A stretch of 64,000 nt of DNA, taken from NCBI GenBank assembly GCA_019448385.1, contig JAGTXO010000082.1:20787-84786 (forward strand). Reading direction: 5' to 3'. The stretch is from Diacronema lutheri (lineage: Eukaryota > Haptophyta > Pavlovophyceae > Pavlovales > Pavlovaceae). Shown in pieces: positions 1-9,867 of the stretch (position 1 is its first letter; every line of letters begins with the position of its first letter). The position numbers and the translations under genes were made by a program. Under the pieces are notes generated by a model. The model was not told where the DNA came from. It did no database searches and worked only from the letters and a program-made list of their open reading frames with translations.

Positions 1-38
1 CAGTACACAGCCCCCTGGCGCCGGCTGTCCGTACAGCC

Positions 39-97
39 GAGTCCGTACAGCGGCTGTCGTGGCGCGAGTCCGTACCGTACACGGGTCGAGTCCGTAC
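39..97. repeat. Three short direct repeats
   Basis: CGAGTCCGTAC occurs three times (about 39-49, 65-75, 87-97) in the first 100 bases. No gene is recognisable in 1-193. The repeats may belong to the end of a mobile element, since transposase relics follow, but this cannot be shown here. Confidence 0.5.
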
Positions 98-193
98 AAG
101 AGACCGTGCAGCAGTCCGGCCAGAGTCCGGGAGTGGGCGCGGTGCGCCGGGCTGCGCGCGCGTCCGCGCAGGCAACCTGCGCCCTCAAGCTGC

Positions 194-655
194 TCACGCG
201 CTCGCCGGTGCTCCCTCCTCGTCCGGCTCCTCATCAAGCTGGAACTCGTCGCACCCATTGTCGAAGATGGGGTCCTCCTCCTCATTGACCTCGATGTCCT
301 CGTCGACGAGGCCAAAGGCATACCTTGAGGAGTTGTGCAGGCCATGGTTGATGCACGGCACCCAATCGATGCCCTTCTCCTTGGCGAGGTCGATGCAGCA
401 CTTGCGCACGTTCGCGCCCGAGTCGGTCGCGATAGACGCGATGTCCGAGTTAGTGAGGCCAAACTCTTGGAAGCGAGACTCGAGGTGCTCCTTGATCCCG
501 ACAGCTGTGTGCGCGCCGAAAAACTTGACGACACCCAGCTTGAGCGTCTCGAGCTCGCCAGTCTGCGGATCGGCAAAGCGCAGCGCCAACGAACTGTATG
601 CGTCGCCGGAGTGGCGCGCGGTCCACATGTCCGTCGTCGCGTGCGCCCACGCCAG
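194..655 (-). pseudogene. hAT-type transposase fragment
   Basis: The minus-strand frame reads TTDMWTARHSGDAYSSL, then ATDSGANVRK, then WVPCINHGLHNSS. This matches the order in the RNase H-like core of hAT transposases: a T-x-D-x-W block with the first catalytic Asp, a TDxGxN block with the second, and a CxxHxLN-like block. The C-terminal dimerisation region with the third acidic residue is absent; the frame ends in an acidic tail. Upstream the frame hits a stop near 666, so the BED zinc finger and N terminus are missing too. This is a relic of a cut-and-paste DNA transposon, not a working enzyme. The family call rests on motif recognition only. Confidence 0.6.
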
Positions 656-1253
656 GCCGCTGTGCGAGCTCTATGCGAAGCGCCTGCGCGAGTTCACCAA
701 GGACGACGAGCTCTGCAAGAAGATCCCCGCGCTCTCGCAGGGCGCGCGCCGTGGAGATCGAGAACCTGTGGGCGGATGACGAGGACGATGTGCCCGCAGC
801 TGATGCGCCGCCCGAGAGTCCGAGTGCAGAGGCCGAGTGATCGGCTCCGGCGGCTGCTTCTGCTGCTGTCGTGCTGGATTGGCAGAGATCAGGTACTGAC
901 CCATCTCTGCCGCCGCTGCAAAGCGCACCGCCGCCCGCCGCCAGCGTGGTAAGCGCCGCGATGCCGCCCGCGTGGCCGCGCACGCGCGCCTCGCCGCCCC
1001 CAAACCCACCGACCGGGGCGAAAAGTACGTTGTTCGTGGTGCCGGCGCAGTCGATGAGCAGGGGCGGCGGGGCGCGCGGAGCGCGGCCACCAGAGCGCGA
1101 GGGCGCAGCCGTCGCAAGCAGAGCAATCGTCGGAGAACAGGCCACGTGGCAAATGTGAACGCACGGATACCGCGAGAGCTGCAAAGCCGGGCAGCAGGTC
1201 TAGTCGGCCAGGCTTACCTTCCATGTCTCCGTCGAATGGCCCAGCCTGCCCAC

Positions 1254-1922
1254 CTACCAAACACCGTCACCCAGAGCCCGCGCCCGCGTACTGCTCAACT
1301 TGGTCGCGAGCGCGCGCGTGTCCTTCAAACGCTTGACCACATCTGGCGGAACCCCGGGCATCACCTGGTCGCGCGCCTGGGAGTGCTCGATGGCGCAAAG
1401 CTGCTGCGTTGCCATCCTCTCCGCGCAGCGCTCGACAAGAATAGCAAGGGCAGAGAATGGATCCAGGGCGCGAACGTCGGCAAGGGCATTGTTCTCCGAC
1501 TCTGCGGCCGATGAGGTGTACCATCCATGCAGCTCCTGCTCACACTTGATGCGGAAGTACTTACGCCACTCGGTCTCTGGGAAAAGACGCTTGGCGGCGT
1601 CAGGCATGCGGCTCCAGGCCGCGTCCCATGCGAGATTCGTTGCCGCACGAACGCTCGACTTGCCCCGAACACACAATTGATTGCCTGCCAAAGGCTGCAA
1701 AACCGTGATCTTCCTTCCCAGGCGCAGTGCAACGGCAATGAGATCCACCCAGCTGAACCAAGTCCCTTGCCGTTGTAGGTCGGAGAGGTACTCACCAAAC
1801 AGCGCGTTCGTTCTCACAATCTCCAAGATTTGGTTCGGGTCCAATGCGTCCAGTGATTCGTCGTGACTCGTGAGCCAGAGCTCGCCCAAGGGCCGATTCG
1901 CACAGGGCGCGCTAGTCCTCAC
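1254..1922 (-). pseudogene. MULE-like transposase C-terminal fragment
   Basis: A 222-residue minus-strand frame contains WDAAWSRMPDAAKR, then GWYTSSAAESENNAL, then ADVRALDPFSALAILVERC. Mutator-like transposases carry a similar stretch after the DDE core: a Trp-rich segment, a T-S-x-x-x-E-S-x-N block, then R-x-x-P and a helical segment. The DDE catalytic core itself is not visible in the flanking sequence and no terminal inverted repeats were found. It lies 600 bases from the hAT fragment, so this corner is a graveyard of DNA transposons. It could instead be another RNase H-fold transposase; the N-terminal part would settle that. Confidence 0.45.
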
Positions 1923-2643
1923 GTCCTTGGACCACAGTACCTGCTTAGCGTCGCGTCATCTCCATACGCGTGTTCCGGTTCACCGAGTGGAATGTGGCAG
2001 CCACCTGACGGAGGTGAGCCGGCGAAAGCCGGATGTAGCTCAGCGCAAGAGCAAACGAGAGAGCAGCCGGAAAGCAGTCACCGTCGTCGGTGGCTCCATC
2101 GCCGCGCTCAATTACCTTGTGACGAGGCCCTTCGGCTGCGACGGCAGGTGCACGCGCGGCGTGTCGCTCTCCGATGACCTCGCGAACTCGCGCGAGCACA
2201 TCAAGACGCTCTACGACGATCTCGCGTGGTACGACGAGCGCCTCCTCATGAAGGGCGCATCCATCGAAGCGCTCAAGAACCAGATCGCGCAGATGCAGCA
2301 CGAGATCTGCGTGCTCCACGCCGAGATGTCATCACACGCTCCGAGTTCGCCCAAGGTCTACACGAACGACAGCGAGGCCACCAACGCCAAGGATCACTGC
2401 CAGTGCACCGAGCTCGACGCCCACAACCGCCTCGAGGTCGCGCCCGCGCCCGCGCCCGTGCCCGAGATGCCCGCGCCCAAGGAGCCCGTGCCCGCGCAGG
2501 CCAAGCCGGGCAGCGAGTCCGAGAGCGTCGCGGCGCAACCCGCGCAGGCAGAGCCGCGCACCGAGCCCAAGTGCGCCAACGTGTCGCCCAACTCGCCCAA
2601 GCACTCGTCGGTCGACAGCCAGGCCACTGATTGCAAGAACTAA
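1870..2643 (+). CDS. Hypothetical coiled-coil protein, interrupted by a stop codon
   Basis: Plus-strand frame opening with GTG; there is no early ATG, so the true start is unknown. After a basic N-terminal part it has a helical segment rich in heptad-like Leu/Ile (around HIKTLYDDLAWYDERL and IEALKNQIAQMQHE), then a Pro/Ala/Glu-rich region. The TAA at 2641-2643 is followed in the same frame by 58 more open codons ending at TAG 2818-2820. That tail is Lys/Arg-rich with the same composition, so the stop looks like a recent interruption, or a spliced or read-through position. Function unknown. Lying among transposase relics, it may be part of a mobile element, but no known domain is recognised. 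Confidence 0.45.
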   Translation: MSQSSPKGRFAQGALVLTSLDHSTCLASRHLHTRVPVHRVECGSHLTEVSRRKPDVAQRKSKRESSRKAVTVVGGSIAALNYLVTRPFGCDGRCTRGVSLSDDLANSREHIKTLYDDLAWYDERLLMKGASIEALKNQIAQMQHEICVLHAEMSSHAPSSPKVYTNDSEATNAKDHCQCTELDAHNRLEVAPAPAPVPEMPAPKEPVPAQAKPGSESESVAAQPAQAEPRTEPKCANVSPNSPKHSSVDSQATDCKN

Positions 2644-2820
2644 TACGGACTCACCAGGGTCGCCGCCTGCAAGCGCCTCGAGTTCGCGTCCGCGCCCAAG
2701 TCCGTGCAGGCCGAGGTCGCCAAGTCCAAGCGCGCCAAGATGCCGGCCACTGGCGGATCGACTCGCTGGCTGCGCAACACGGCCGCGCGCAACACCCGCA
2801 GCTCGGCCAAGGGCAAGTAG

Positions 2821-2956
2821 CGCGCCAGCGGCGCACGGTATGCCGCAGCGAGCTCAGCCGCGAACACTGTCCGAGGCCGCGCCTTCCAAGGGGTGCACGC
2901 GCACTCGGCGCGGTCCGGTCAGTCAGAGCGCCTCAGCTTGCGCGATGCCAGTTGCG

Positions 2957-2994
<38 letters not shown>

Positions 2995-3284
2995 AATCCG
3001 CCATCCAATTCTACTGGGCGTCAATCACTCGAGCCCTTCTCGTCGCCCGCATTCCGGGGTCGGACCCCCCGTCGGCCCGGCTCGGGTCCTCCGTCCGCCG
3101 CGCCCGCTCGACCCCGAATTCTACTCAAAATCGACCGGCCAGGGGGGGTTCCAGTCCCGGATTCGTCTTGAACCTCGCTCCGACCCCTCGGGCGCTGATC
3201 GGCTGGCCTTAAACCCGTGATTGTACGGCCCGGGTCGTACTCCTGGCCGGACCGGCCCGGACCGCGCCCTATATAGGCTCGTTT
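2821..3284. other. Intergenic stretch with a poly-C tract and a TATA-like box
   Basis: No gene is seen. It contains a run of 35 C (2958-2992) and, near 3271-3279, CTATATAGG directly before the truncated ankyrin copy. A closely similar GCGCCCTATAT string recurs at about 34330 and 41144. Confidence 0.5.
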
Positions 3285-3632
3285 GCAGCTGGGGCTGGCC
3301 ACCTGCATGCGCTGCAGTGGGCACGAGAGCACGGCTGCGAGTGGAACTGCGAGACGTGTACCGCTGCAGCTCGCGGTGGCCACCTGCACGTGCTCCGGTG
3401 GGCACGCGAGCACGGCTGCGAGTGGGACCGCTTCACGCGCTCCTGCGTAGCTGAGAATGGCCACCTCGAGGTGCTGCAGTGGGCACGCGAGCACAGCTGC
3501 GACTGGGACAGCCTCACGTACTTTATGGCGGCGCAATGCGGCCACCAGGAGGTGCTCAAGTGGACACGCGAGCACGGCTGCGAGTGGGACGGCGACATGC
3601 ACTCCTTTGCAACGTGCCAAGGGCGGATTTAA
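3285..3632 (+). pseudogene. Truncated F-box/ankyrin gene copy (3' end only)
   Basis: An open plus frame gives about four ankyrin-like repeats of the form GHLEVLQWAREHGCEWD and ends with the same C terminus (DMHSFATCQGRI) as the intact minus-strand gene at 30784-32013. The F-box and the first repeats are missing, and no ATG starts the frame. Some internal repeats of the intact copy are also skipped. Coding and 3' flanking sequence match the 30.4-31.3 kb block in inverted orientation, so this is a duplicated 3' fragment. A TATA-like box lies 10-15 bases upstream, but expression cannot be judged. Confidence 0.7.
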
Positions 3633-3990
3633 AGTCGGCATGGGCTACGGTCGCGGCTGCTTGCCGCTTGGTTGCGGGCGCGCTGTCGCTGCTCACGGAC
3701 AGCGCGCTGCCTGGCCGCTTTGCTGCTGCGCGCCCCCTGAAGACGAGGCGGTGAAGGAGGGCAAAGGGGCGCTTGCGGATGAGCCCAGCTGCAAGGAGAG
3801 CCCCTGGCCTTGCGAAAACGATCTGCACGCGCACAGCACGTCCCATGCGCACGCGTCCAGCCATCGCTGCCGGCAGCGAGAAGGGATGTTGGCAAGTCGT
3901 CGTCGAGGCATACGCGAGTGAGAGCGCGAACACACGGCCCTTCTGACACTGATCAGGCTCTCCCACGTGTGAGCGCGAAGACACGGCGTG
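3633..3990 (+). repeat. 3' flank of the ankyrin copy, inverted duplicate of 30425-30783
   Basis: The stretch after the ankyrin stop, including GACTTTAAATCC (reverse sense) and the ACACGGCCCTTCTGACACTG block at about 3929-3950, is matched on the other strand by 30425-30783 with only small changes. Both copies end in a doubled motif of the form GAGCGCGAA-ACACGGC. The homology therefore extends beyond the reading frame, pointing to a DNA-level duplication rather than a retrocopy. Confidence 0.65.
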
Positions 3991-4029
3991 ATCAAGGGTA
4001 GCTGGCCGTTTTCTCGGGTGCCGAGCGGT

Positions 4030-4105
4030 GCCAAGCTGCGGCCCGCAGTGGCGACCCTCCAGGGGACGCCGCAGTGGACTCGAGAGCACAGCTGCGAGCG
4101 GCGGC
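4030..4105 (+). pseudogene. Degenerate ankyrin repeat relic
   Basis: One frame reads AAARSGD and the next reads QWTREHSCE in the order and spacing of the neighbouring ankyrin repeats, with a frameshift between. It looks like one leftover repeat from the same gene family. Confidence 0.4.
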
Positions 4106-4202
4106 CGCTGCGGCGCGGCCATGGGCCACACGCACGTGCACCTGGCCGCGTGCCCTGCTGCCGGCCTCGTGCGGTGTCTTCTTTTTGCGGTCATGCGGGC
4201 AC

Positions 4203-6292
4203 TCACAACGCCACCCGCGCCAGCCTCGCCTGTGCACACACGCCAACGTCGACGAACGTGCCAGCGCGGCGCGATTGGTCTGCGGCGTCCACGAGCAGCG
4301 CGCTGAGGAGCAGCTGGCGCGCCGCCGTCGCCGCCAGGCCAACCGCCATGGCTCCCGCTTGCTGCGCCGGCGCACGCCCGCCGCCAAAGCCTCCGCTGAC
4401 CCCCTCGTCGCTCGTTACACCAGTCGTTACACCAGGCGACGCGCCTCCGATCGCACGAGCTGCCGACGGCACTGCGCTCGCTTCAAGCGCGCACGCCACC
4501 GCTCCCGCAGCTGCGCCCGTTCGGCTGTCCAGCGCGAGGCGAGCAATGGCCGCAAAGTGCGCGAGCTGCCGCGCGTACGCGAGCGCGCACCGTCCAGCCG
4601 CGGTCGCCTCTCCCTCTTCATCGTCACACTCGCCTCTCGCGCTCTGGCCTCCGCCGTTCGCCACGCCGCCACCACCGACCACCGCGCCATCACCACCGCC
4701 ACCACCACCGCTGACACCACCGCCGTCACCAGCGCCTCCGCCAGCAGCAGCAGCAGCAGCAGCACAACCATCGCCCCCATTCCAAAGCGATGCCCGCAGC
4801 TCTGCCCGTTCCGCCGCCCAATCCGCGCGCCACTGGGCGCGCCCACCGCGGTACAAAAGCCACTCGACCCCCCCATCCGCCTCCGCGTCGACGGCGGCAA
4901 GAAGCCCGCCTTCGTCGCCCGGACTCATCCGGACAAGGGTCGGTGAGGAGGACGAAAGGGACGGCGGATGCGACCTGCTCACCGCCCCTTGTCCTTCAAC
5001 CGGCGGGTTTCCAGCCGCCGCCCCTCGAGCGACCGCCACGTCGCCGCCTCCGCCGCCTCCTGCGCGCGGCGAGATTTCGCCCCGAGCGCGCACGGCACGA
5101 TGGCCGTCGGACAGCACGACCAGGCCGTCAATGAGCGCCTCCACGCTCGGCTCCGCGTCGGCCGCCGCGGCCAGCGCCGCCGCGGCCAGACCCGCCGCCG
5201 CTGCCGCGCTTGCGGCTGGGCCGCCCGCTGCAGACGGCCCCGCCTGGCTCGCCGCTCCGGACAGCCCAAACCGGCCGGACTGGCCGGACACCTCGGGCAG
5301 CGGGGCACCAGCCGGCGCGTACGCGTCGACGATCGCGAGCGCGCCGTTTTTGAATGTGAGCGTCACGGAGAAGAGGGCTGCGTCCGCAGCCGAGTCCGGC
5401 GCCGAGTCCGGCGTCGCGCCCGGGCGGGCGGTGGCGAGCGCGGCTGTGGAGGGCGCGGCCGTGTGCGGCTGCGACGGCGGCGAGTGCGGCTGCGCGCCGG
5501 GCGCAGCGGCGGTGGCGAACACGCCTGTGCGCGCGTGGTGCCCGCCGAGCGCGGGTTTGAAAAGGGGCGCGCGCGGGGGTCGACTGAGAGCGGGCGACGG
5601 CGCTGCGCTGCGCGCGAATGCGCGCGGCGACGGGGCGCGGACGAGAAAAGGCTGCCCCATGCCCTGCCCGCCAGCATGGCTGCATGCCCTGCCCGCCAGC
5701 ATCGCTGCCCCATGCCCTGCCCGCCATTGTGCGCGCACGCGGCAGGCGCCGACGCTGCGCTGACGCGCGAGCGCGCCCTCGCGCGCGTTGTGTCGTGGCA
5801 GGTGCAGAGCGGCGGCGTGGGCGCGCGTACCGACGGGCGGGTTCTCGGCGGTGGCCTCCGGCATGAGCTGCAGGAGGAGCGACATTTCAAAGAGCTGCGC
5901 AGCGGGGCGGCGGCGGGTGGGGGTCCGGGGGGGGATGTCCGGGAACGGGGGTGTTGGTTGGAGGGGAGGGGGGATGGGTGAGCGAGAGGGGGGGGGGGGG
6001 GGGGGGGGGGGGGGAGGGGGGGGGGGGGGGGAGGGGGGAAGGAAGGTGCAATGAGGTTCCGAGGAGCGAGCAGCAGCAGCCCATCCACGCCCGCACCCCT
6101 GCCAACCGCGATCCCGCAGCCACGCCCCGCCCTGCAGCCGCAGCGGGCACAGCCTCTTTCCCGCGCACCATCAGCGCGTGCGTCGTCTGCGCGTCCGGCC
6201 AGCCGTCCGGCCAGCCGCCACTGCCACCGCCGACGCCGAGTCCGCCGCCAGCCCGCCGAGCGGCGCTGGGCGGCCCGCCCGCGCCCGCGCCA

Positions 6293-6328
<36 letters not shown>

Positions 6329-6815
6329 ATGGCGGCCGCCGGCGGCACGCGCGCGCCCAGCGCCGCCGGCAGCCCGCGCATCGTCAGCTTGAGTGACGAA
6401 ACGCGACCGCCATCGTTGCCCGGCCCATTGGCGGTGGCCACACCACCGCGCGCGCCGCCATCGGCCGCGCGCGCGGTGACGCCGGACCCGGGCGCGGTGA
6501 CGCCGGCCGGGGGCGGCCGAGCGGCCGGGCGAGCCGAGCGACCGCCCGAGCCCGTGGTGGTGGTGCTGGTGGTGGTGGTGGTGGCGGCCGCGTCGGGCGA
6601 GCCTGTGGTGGTGGCGGCCGGGTCCGAGGCGACTGCGGTCGCTTCGGCGCGAGGCCACGGCCACGGCCACCACCACCACGGACTCGACCCGGGCGCAGGT
6701 GTGCCGTCGTCGTCGGCTGGGGAGTGCACGATACCATTGGCCACGGGGAGGCTGTGCGCGCTCGCGGCGGCGGTGCGCGCCGTCGCCGTGGCCGCGGCGG
6801 CGGTGGCTGCCACGT

Positions 6816-6876
<61 letters not shown>

Positions 6877-8825
6877 CGCCGTGACGTCAGCGGCGGCGGC
6901 GACGGCGTGGCGGAGCGGCGGCGGAAGGCGCAGCGCGGCGCGCAGATTCAAAAACGGCGCGGCGAAGGCGGCGGGCGTCGACTCGACGAGGGGCGCGCCC
7001 GCCGCGACGGAGGCGGCGCAGAGCTGCGGCGGCGGTGGCGGTGGCGGCGGAGGCGGAGGCGGCGCGCGCGGGCGGGCAGGCGGGCGGGCGGGCGGGCGGG
7101 CGGGCGGGCAGGCGGGCGGGCGGGCGGGCGGGCGGGCAGGCGGGCGGGCGGGCGGGCGGTGCGGTGGGTGCGGACGGTGCGGGCGCGGCGCTGGAAAACA
7201 CGCACGCACGCACCACTTTTCAAAAAGGGGGGCGCGCGCGCGCGCGCCCCTTTTGAAAAGGGGCAGGGCGGCGCGCGACGGGAGGCGGCACGCGGCACGC
7301 ACCTGCGCGACCTCGTCGCTGCCGCCCGCCGCGAGCGGCAGCTCGCACAGCGTCGGCTTGGCCGCGCGCAGCGCGCACGCGACGACGGCGCGGCGGTAGC
7401 GCGGCGGCGCGCAAACCTGCCGGCGGGTTAGGGTGAAAGTTAGGGTTGTAATTAGGGTTCGCGTTGGGGTTGGAGTTCGGGTTGGGGGTGGGGTTCGAGT
7501 TCGGGCTCGGGGTTCGCCGGGTCGGCGCACGCGTCCAGACGCCACCCGCGCCCACCGCGCCCGCTGCCGCGCGGCGCACGGGCGGCGCGCACGATGACGG
7601 CGTCGACCGCCGGGTCGGCGCACGCGTCGGCCATGTCCGTCGAGATGCCCACCGCGCCCGCCGCCGCGCCCGCCGCCAGCGCCGCGCCCGCGCCGCCGCG
7701 CGCGCCCGCGACGGCGGCGGCGACGGCCGCGGCCGCACCGCCGCCGCCGGCGGACGGCGGCGGCGCGGCGGCGCGGCCGGCCATGGCGGCCACGTGCGCG
7801 GCGACGAACGCGGCGGCGGCCGCCTCGCTCACGTCGACGACGCGCACGAGGCGGCAGTTGGCGGCGCCTGCGCACCGGACAGCGGTCGGTCCGGGGGCGG
7901 CGGTCGGTCCGGGGGCGGCGGCCGGGGGCGGCGGTCGGTCCTGGGGCGGCGGCGGTTGGCCGGAGGCGGGCCGTCGGTCCAAGGGCAGCGCGGCGCGGCG
8001 CGGCGCGGCGCGGCGCGGCGCGAGCGGCGAGGCGCAGGCGCTCTGCCGCCGCGGAGTCCGGCTCTGCCGCGGAGTCCGGCTCGGGTCCGACGCCGGAATG
8101 GTCTTCGCGGTGCCCGAGCCGGACGCGACGCACGTGTGTCCGGCTCGGGCACAGCCGCACGTGAGGCGATAGGCCACGAGGCGCGCAGCGCGGCACCGCC
8201 CCGGGCCCGTGGGTGGCGCGACGGCGCGCGTGCGCGCGCGCGGCCGAGCGGCGCGGCAGGGCGGGCACGCGCGCGAGGCGCGGCGGCGGCGGGCGCGCGC
8301 ACGTCGCAGAGCGGCGGCGTGTAGCTGCGCGTCGGGACCCGTGCCGACCAAGCAGACGCCGAGAGGCGCACCGCCGCGGCCGCGGCCGCGGCCGTGGCCG
8401 AGCGCGGCGTCAAAGGCGACGGCGGCCGAATCGGCGGCCGCGCGGGCGGCGGATCCGCCGTCCGCGCCTTGGGTGGCGCACTCGAGCGGAGAAGGCAGCG
8501 CGGCCCGCGCACGGCGGTGCGCGGCGAGGCGCCGGCGCCGCACGTACAGCGCGCACGCGAGCGCCGCGACGCTAACGCCTGCGCGCCGGCGGGGCGCCGG
8601 CCGGCGGCGCGTGGCGCGCGGCGCGCGGGTGGGGACGGTCACGTGTTGGCCACTCACGCGTGCACTGTACGCGCCGCGCGCATCGCGAAGGCATCGGCGG
8701 CGCACGCCCGCCGCGCGCGAGCCCGATGGCGAGCGCACCGGCGATAAAAGCCTTGGCGGACGCGTGCCTCGCCATCGTGCACTCGCGCGTACGCTCCTTT
8801 TCAAAACGAGCCGCCCGGCGGCCAT
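4203..8825 (-). CDS. Gfo/Idh/MocA-family NAD(P)-dependent oxidoreductase
   Basis: Predicted exons, in order on the minus strand: 8825-8303, 7867-7593, 7416-7303, 7023-6097, 5894-5831, 5377-4203; about 1025 residues, far longer than the usual 330-450 because of Ala/Gly-rich insertions. Seen: a Rossmann start LGVCLVGTGPDAQLH (about residues 155-169), the second strand with acidic end CRLVRVVDVSEAAAAAF, ADPAVDAVI, then AVVACALRAAKPTLCELP. Later come FKNGALAIVDAYAP and YARQLAHFAAI, typical of the C-terminal sheet. Joins at GTGCGC or GTACGC donors restore these blocks in phase. The family's EKP motif reads E-L-P here, so the conserved Lys is missing and activity or substrate cannot be assumed. A hydrophobic stretch at about 81-95 may be an anchor. 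The start is uncertain: its ATG lies 12 bases from the ATG of the divergent gene. Confidence 0.72.
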
Positions 8826-8837
8826 CGCGGCGGTTTC

Positions 8838-9538
8838 ATGCGCGCGCCGTCGAGCCCGCGCGGCGGCGTCGCGGCGTCGTCGCTACGGGTGGAGATGGGC
8901 GCGGAGCGGTTGGCCGATTGGCATGGCGCGCTCGACGAGCCATACGCGTACGCCGACGCGCCACCTGGCGCGCCACGCGTTTCGCTCGCGCCGCGCGCCG
9001 CGGCGACGGCGGCGGCCGCCGCCGCCGCGCGCCGCCGCGCGGCGCCGCCGCTGATCGCGCCGCGCGGCACGGGCGCGCACGCGCGCGGCGCGTCGGCGCA
9101 CAACGTCGAAGCTGCCGTCACGCTCGCACTCCGCGCGATGGCGGCCGTCGCGCCCGGCGCCGAGCTCGTGCGCGTCCTCGCGGGCTCGGCGGCGGTCCCG
9201 CCCGCGCCCGCGCCCGCGCCCGCGGCCGTCACGTCCGGCGCGGCGGGCGCAGCGGCGTGCGCGCGTGAGGGCCGCGCGCGACCGCCCGACGCGCCGGCCG
9301 CGCCGGGCACCGTCGCGCGCGCCGCCGGCGGGGCGCGCGCGCGCGGGGGCGGCTCGGCGGCGGAGGCGCCGACGGGCGCGGCGGGGGGCGCATCGCGCGC
9401 GCCGTCGCCGCCGCCGGCGCCCGCGTCCGCGCAGTCCGCGCGGATCGCCGGCTGCGGGCCTTCGCCGTCGCCGCCGCCGTCGCGCGGCGGCGCGACCGGC
9501 GGCGCAAGGGGCGCTGAGCCGCCCGGCGGCGGCGGCGT

Positions 9539-9569
<31 letters not shown>

Positions 9570-9652
9570 GGCGGCGGTGGCGGCGGTGGCGGCGGCGGCG
9601 TTGGCGGCGGCGGCGGTGGCGTTGGCGGCGGCGGCGGTGGCGGCGGCGGCGT

Positions 9653-9683
<31 letters not shown>

Positions 9684-9835
9684 GGCGGCGGTGGCGGTGG
9701 CGGCAGGCGCGGCGGCGGCTGGACGGAGGCGGAGCTCGCCGCGTGGTTCGAGCCTGGTATGTCGCGGCAGCCGCGCCGCCGCACATCCCGGGCCCTTCTC
9801 TCGTGCCCCTCCCCCCTGCCCCTCACCTCGTGCAG

Positions 9836-9867
<32 letters not shown>

